Shown here one piece after another: positions 22,560-26,315 of a stretch of DNA of 26,315 nucleotides. This DNA is from an uncultured Alistipes sp. GTDB taxonomy: Bacteria > Bacteroidota > Bacteroidia > Bacteroidales > Rikenellaceae. How positions within the stretch are numbered: the stretch's first letter is position 1; every line of letters starts with the position of its first letter. Both the position numbers and the translations under genes were made by a program. The notes beneath the pieces were generated by a model. That model was given only the letters and a program-made list of their open reading frames with translations, was not told the DNA's origin and searched no databases. Location: NCBI GenBank assembly GCA_958449275.1, contig CAUDHE010000026.1, positions 1-26,315 of the forward strand, written 5' to 3'.

Positions 22560-23794
22560 CGTTTTGCTCTGTAAATAATGGTTGATGAATTCTCGGTGCG
22601 GAATGTGCGGCGCGAAAAATCGGCCACGTCGTCAACCGTAAGCGAACGGTAGATGTCCACTTCGCGGTTTACGAGGTCCAAATCGCCGAGCATGGCGTAA
22701 AAACCGAGGTTCATGGCCTTGTTCATGACGTTCAGTTCGCCGAACAGCGTGTTCGCTTCGAACTTGTTCTTCACCTTTTCCATTTCGTAATCGGTTATCG
22801 CGCCTCTCATGAGCTCCTCGGCTTCGTGCCGCAAGGCCTCCTTGGCCTGCTCCTCGCTTGTCGCTGGGAGAAGCTGTCCCGTGAATACGAACAGCCCTCC
22901 GTCGACGTCGCCCGTTATGTAGGCGTTCACTCCCGAAAACAGCCTCTTTCCCTTTATGAGGCGTTCGTAAAGCCGCGCCGAGTCGCCTCCCGCCAGCAGG
23001 TCGGAGGCCATGTCGCCCGCATGGAAATCGTGCGACAGTCGGTCGCCCATGTGGTAGGCCACCGTTATCGCCGTTGCGGGTACGTCGCGCTCGACGACCT
23101 GACGTCGCGCGGCGAGCTGCTCGGGTTCGGGCGCGAGGGGCGTAGGCTGTGTTCCCGAATCGGCTATCGGCCCGAACCACTTGTCGGCCAATTCAAATAT
23201 CCGTTCGGGATCGATGTCGGCCGAAACCGACAGTATGGCATTGGAGGGATGATAGAAACGTCGGTAGAAATCGCGCACTTCGTCGAGCGTGGCGGCCTCT
23301 ATGTGTTCGGGTGTCATGCCTATCGTCGCCCATCGGTAGGGATGGCTTTTGTAGGCCAACGCACGCAACAACATGTTCATGTCGCCGTAGGGCTGGTTGA
23401 GATAACGCTGCCGAAACTCCTCTATGACAACCCGTTTTTCCACCCTGCAAGCCTCGGCCGAAAGGTCGAGTCCCGTCATGCGGTCGCTCTCGAGCCATAA
23501 GGCGGTTTCGATGTTGGCGGCAGGCAGGGTGATGTAAAAATCGGTATAGTCGTTGTTGGTGAAAGCGTTGTTCTCGCCGCACGCCATCTGTACGGGCGTA
23601 TCGAAGTCGGGCACCTCGCGGGTGCCGCGGAACATCAGGTGTTCGAACAGGTGGGCGAACCCCGTGCGTGCGGGATCCTCGTTGCGTGCCCCGACTTTGT
23701 AGAGTATGTTCACGGCCGCCATGCGCGATGTTCGGTCGCGATTGGCTATAACGGAGAGGCCGTTGGCGAGTTGTGTTGCGTGGTATTCGATCAT
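22556..23794 (-). CDS. M16 family zinc peptidase, catalytic subunit
   Basis: 412 residues from the ATG at 23794. This start is supported by the promoter at 23830-23837 and by homology beginning IEYHATQLANGLSVIANRD; the in-frame upstream extension to 23974 crosses the promoter. The inverted zinc motif HLFEH lies at 48-52, with the third ligand Glu probably in EKRVVIEEFRQR. GENNAFTNNDYTDFY and PSNAILSVSADID are usual M16B landmarks. It degrades short or unfolded peptides as a dimer with the downstream non-catalytic partner, whose start overlaps its stop by four bases. No signal peptide is visible, in contrast to secreted M16 enzymes. Confidence 0.92.
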   Translation of the reverse strand: MIEYHATQLANGLSVIANRDRTSRMAAVNILYKVGARNEDPARTGFAHLFEHLMFRGTREVPDFDTPVQMACGENNAFTNNDYTDFYITLPAANIETALWLESDRMTGLDLSAEACRVEKRVVIEEFRQRYLNQPYGDMNMLLRALAYKSHPYRWATIGMTPEHIEAATLDEVRDFYRRFYHPSNAILSVSADIDPERIFELADKWFGPIADSGTQPTPLAPEPEQLAARRQVVERDVPATAITVAYHMGDRLSHDFHAGDMASDLLAGGDSARLYERLIKGKRLFSGVNAYITGDVDGGLFVFTGQLLPATSEEQAKEALRHEAEELMRGAITDYEMEKVKNKFEANTLFGELNVMNKAMNLGFYAMLGDLDLVNREVDIYRSLTVDDVADFSRRTFRTENSSTIIYRAKR

Positions 23795-23829
23795 GTCTTG
23801 CGGCCGCGCGTTTTGCCGTGCGGCGGGTG

Positions 23830-23837
23830 CAAAAATA
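23830..23837 (-). promoter_or_regulatory. -7 promoter box for the M16 pair
   Basis: The minus strand reads TATTTTTG followed by CACC, a full TAnnTTTG match about 36 bases upstream of the ATG at 23794; TTG about 22 bases further upstream may be the -33 element. Confidence 0.65.
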
Positions 23838-23984
23838 GGTATTTTTATCGAATTATCGCCAATCGCGCCGCGACGTGTCGGGCGAGGGAGCGGTTTAGGG
23901 TTTGATTTACGGCATATTAAGGCGCATGGTGTGATTGTTAGAATATTAACACTGAAAAATCTATGAAATAACATCGGAATTTTC

Positions 23985-23992
23985 TAACTTTG
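23985..23992 (+). promoter_or_regulatory. -7 promoter box for nifJ
   Basis: TAACTTTG followed by CGAG is a full TAnnTTTG match and gives a leader of about 60 AT-rich bases before the ATG at 24059. Confidence 0.7.
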
Positions 23993-24058
23993 CGAGTAGT
24001 CATTAAAAGACAATTCACACAGAAAAATTCATAAAATACACAAAATTACTAATTGAGT

Positions 24059-26315
24059 ATGTCAGAGAAAAAATTCATTACGTGTGACGGTAATTACGCA
24101 GCGGCTCACATAGCCTACAAATTTTCGGAGGTAGCTGCCATTTACCCGATCACACCCTCGTCGACAATGGCCGAGTTGGTGGACGAGTGGGCCGCTCAGG
24201 GCCAGAAGAACATGTTCGGAGAGACCGTGAAGGTCGTGGAGATGCAGTCGGAAGCGGGAGCCGCGGGTGCGGTTCACGGTTCGTTGCAGAGCGGTGCGCT
24301 CACCTCGACGTTCACCGCGTCGCAGGGTCTTTTGCTCATGATCCCCAACATGTACAAAATCTCGGGAGAGCTGCTTCCGGGCGTGTTCCATGTATCGGCT
24401 CGCGCATTGGCCGCGCAGTCGCTTTCGATATTCGGCGATCATCAGGACGTAATGGCCACCCGTCAGACGGGATTCGCCATGCTGGCCACCTCGTCGGTTC
24501 AGGAGGTGATGGATTTGGCCGGCGTGGCGCACATCGTGGCGCTTAAGGCCCGCATTCCTTTCCTGCACTTCTTCGACGGATTCCGTACCTCCCACGAGAT
24601 TCAGAAGATCGAGGTTATCGACGACGCTTCGCTTACCTCGATGCTCGACCGCGACGCATTGAAAGAGTTCCGCGCACGCGCTCTCAATCCCGAGCACCCC
24701 GTAACGCGCGGCACCGCCCAGAACCCCGACATCTATTTCCAGACCCGCGAGGCTTCGAACAAGTTCTATAACGCCGTGCCCGATATGGTCGCCGACACCA
24801 TGGCCAAGATATCGGAGATTACGGGCCGTACCTACAAACCTTTTACCTATTACGGTGCGCCCGATGCCGAGAACGTGATCGTGGCCATGGGTTCGGTCAA
24901 CGAGACCATAAAGGAGTGCATCGACTATTTGGCCGCGCAGGGTCGCAAGGTGGGTCTTATCACCGTTCACCTCTATCGTCCCTTCTCGGAGAAGTACTTC
25001 TTCGATGCGGTTCCCGCCGGCGTGAAGCGCATATGCGTTCTCGACCGTACGAAGGAACCCGGTGCGAACGGCGAACCTCTCTATCTCGATGTAAAGGATA
25101 TGTTCTACGGCAAGGAGAACCAACCCCTCGTAATCGGCGGCCGCTACGGTCTGTCGTCGAAAGACACCACGCCCGCGCAGATTTTGGCCGTTATCGACAA
25201 TCTGTTCGCGGCACAGCCCAAGGATCACTTCACGGTTGGCATAAATGACGACGTAACCAATCTGTCGCTGCCCCTCGGCGAGGAGGTTTCGCTGGCTCAG
25301 GCGGGTACTTTCGAGGCTCTTTTCTTCGGACTGGGCGCCGACGGTACCGTGGGTGCCAATAAGAACTCGATCAAGATCATCGGCGGTTCTACCGACAAGT
25401 ATTGCCAGGCATATTTCTCTTACGACTCGAAGAAGTCGGGCGGTTACACCTCGTCGCACCTGCGTTTCGGCGATTCGCCCATACGTTCGCCCTATCTGGT
25501 GACGACTCCCGACTTCGTGGCGTGCCATGTTCCGTCGTACGTAGACAAGTACGATGTTCTGAAAGGCCTGAAGAAGGGCGGCTCGTTCCTGCTCAACTCG
25601 GTGCACGACGCCGCCACGACCTGCGCAACGCTGCCCGACCACATGAAGGCGTATTTGGCCAAGAACAACATCAATTTCTACATAATCAACGCTACCAAGA
25701 TCGCGTCGGAACTCGGTCTGGGCTCGCGTACCAACACCATCATGCAGTCGGCATTCTTCAAGATCGCGAACGTGATTCCGTTCGAAAAGGCTGTCGAGGA
25801 GATGAAACACGCCATTCTGAAGTCTTACGGCAAGAAGGGCGAGGACATCGTAAACATGAACTATGCTGCGGTGGATGCGGGCGGCAATGCCGTCGAGAAG
25901 ATCGAGGTGCCCGCCGAATGGGCTTCGATCGAGGTTAAGGCCGCTGCACACAATGTCGATATGTCGCGCCCCGAGTTCGTCCGCAACATAGTCGATCCCA
26001 TCAATGCGCTGAAGGGCGACGACCTGCCCGTTTCGGCTTTCAACGGCCGCGAGGACGGTACGTGGGATAACGGCACTGCCGCTTACGAGAAGCGCGGCAT
26101 AGCCGTCAACGTTCCCGAATGGATCGTTGAGAACTGTATCCAGTGCAACCAGTGCTCTTATGTATGTCCTCATGCCGCCATCCGTCCGTTCCTCGCCACC
26201 GACGAGGAGGCTGCGGCTACGGGCGTGGAGTGGAAGCAGGGATTGGGCGAGACCAAGGCATACAAATTCCGCATACAGGTGACGCCGCTCGACTGTACGG
26301 GTTGCGGCAACTGCG
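24059..26315 (+). CDS. nifJ: Pyruvate:ferredoxin (flavodoxin) oxidoreductase, 3' truncated by window
   Basis: The frame is open from the ATG at 24059 to the window end, about 752 of the roughly 1,170-1,200 residues of the single-chain enzyme. It oxidatively decarboxylates pyruvate to acetyl-CoA and CO2 and reduces ferredoxin, the central pyruvate step in anaerobes. The pyruvate-binding domain I opens with GNYAAAHIAYKFSEVAAIYP and PSSTMAELVDEWA; EMQSEAGAAGAVHG and TFTASQGLLLMIPNMYK follow. The domain II and III landmarks KRICVLDRTKEPGANGEPL and GGRYGLSSKD are present. The ferredoxin-like domain shows one [4Fe-4S] motif at Cys693, 696, 699 and 703, and the second begins as DCTGCGNC at the edge. 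The TPP-binding domain is beyond the window. Confidence 0.96.
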   Translation, partial: MSEKKFITCDGNYAAAHIAYKFSEVAAIYPITPSSTMAELVDEWAAQGQKNMFGETVKVVEMQSEAGAAGAVHGSLQSGALTSTFTASQGLLLMIPNMYKISGELLPGVFHVSARALAAQSLSIFGDHQDVMATRQTGFAMLATSSVQEVMDLAGVAHIVALKARIPFLHFFDGFRTSHEIQKIEVIDDASLTSMLDRDALKEFRARALNPEHPVTRGTAQNPDIYFQTREASNKFYNAVPDMVADTMAKISEITGRTYKPFTYYGAPDAENVIVAMGSVNETIKECIDYLAAQGRKVGLITVHLYRPFSEKYFFDAVPAGVKRICVLDRTKEPGANGEPLYLDVKDMFYGKENQPLVIGGRYGLSSKDTTPAQILAVIDNLFAAQPKDHFTVGINDDVTNLSLPLGEEVSLAQAGTFEALFFGLGADGTVGANKNSIKIIGGSTDKYCQAYFSYDSKKSGGYTSSHLRFGDSPIRSPYLVTTPDFVACHVPSYVDKYDVLKGLKKGGSFLLNSVHDAATTCATLPDHMKAYLAKNNINFYIINATKIASELGLGSRTNTIMQSAFFKIANVIPFEKAVEEMKHAILKSYGKKGEDIVNMNYAAVDAGGNAVEKIEVPAEWASIEVKAAAHNVDMSRPEFVRNIVDPINALKGDDLPVSAFNGREDGTWDNGTAAYEKRGIAVNVPEWIVENCIQCNQCSYVCPHAAIRPFLATDEEAAATGVEWKQGLGETKAYKFRIQVTPLDCTGCGNC

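Noticed and set aside
24062..26173. 703-codon open frame on the minus strand opposite nifJ
   Set aside because: It is antisense to a well-conserved nifJ. The GC-rich codon usage of this genome produces long stop-free antisense frames. Its protein has no recognisable domain.
1..26315. CRISPR array, insertion sequence, tRNA or rRNA genes
   Set aside because: No regular spaced repeats, no transposase, and no cloverleaf or rRNA-like stretch was seen in any intergenic gap.

Overview
The window looks like a chromosomal segment of a high-GC member of the Bacteroidales, most likely Alistipes or a close relative in the Rikenellaceae. Three things point there. Start codons lack a consistent Shine-Dalgarno sequence. 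Most genes or operons are preceded by a Bacteroidetes-type -7 box (TAnnTTTG). The families present (DUF4855 and DUF5106 lipoproteins, GH92, TM2 plus DUF2752, pyrophosphate-dependent phosphofructokinase, RecQ with a long C-terminus) are typical of the phylum. The genus is an inference from GC content and gene families, not proven.

Layout. 1-215: the 3' end of a probable acyl-CoA dehydrogenase, closed by a strong terminator. 303-2577: two convergent secreted lipoproteins, an alpha/beta-hydrolase and a DUF4855 protein. 2832-4449: a DUF5106/thioredoxin-like lipoprotein, then a rubrerythrin with an N-terminal rubredoxin domain. 4602-5711 (minus): an ECF sigma factor followed 12 bases later by a four-helix membrane protein. 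5938-6458 (minus): two small membrane/envelope proteins (YtxH-like and a two-helix protein). 6531-7025: a SLOG/YpsA-like protein. 7143-8375 (minus): PPi-phosphofructokinase with a long leader. 8685-10973 (minus): a GH92 glycosidase. 11047-17171 (minus): a compact string lptB-aroA-aroC-prmC-recX-M23 peptidase with overlaps or gaps of a few bases. 17276-20205: recQ, then TM2 and DUF2752 membrane proteins. 20257-21048: rsmA. 21294-23794 (minus): an M16 peptidase pair. 24059-26315: the 5' part of nifJ, cut by the window edge.

How the parts work together. Most of this is housekeeping: shikimate end steps (aroA, aroC), translation maturation (prmC, rsmA), LPS export (lptB), DNA repair (recX, recQ), and anaerobic energy metabolism (PPi-phosphofructokinase in glycolysis, then pyruvate:ferredoxin oxidoreductase), with a rubrerythrin for peroxide defence. 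The accessory parts are the secreted lipoproteins, the GH92 enzyme and the sigma-factor/membrane-protein pair.

I did not find a clear novel defence system, mobile element, CRISPR array, phage or biosynthetic cluster, and no tRNA or rRNA. The most unusual signals are small: (i) intergenic regions built of three consecutive stem-loops, two of which share sequence; (ii) two long G/C homopolymer tracts, one inside the sigma-linked membrane-protein gene and one inside a hairpin of the pfp leader; (iii) a perfect 20-base palindrome; (iv) aroA and aroC motifs that look unlike the enterobacterial type.
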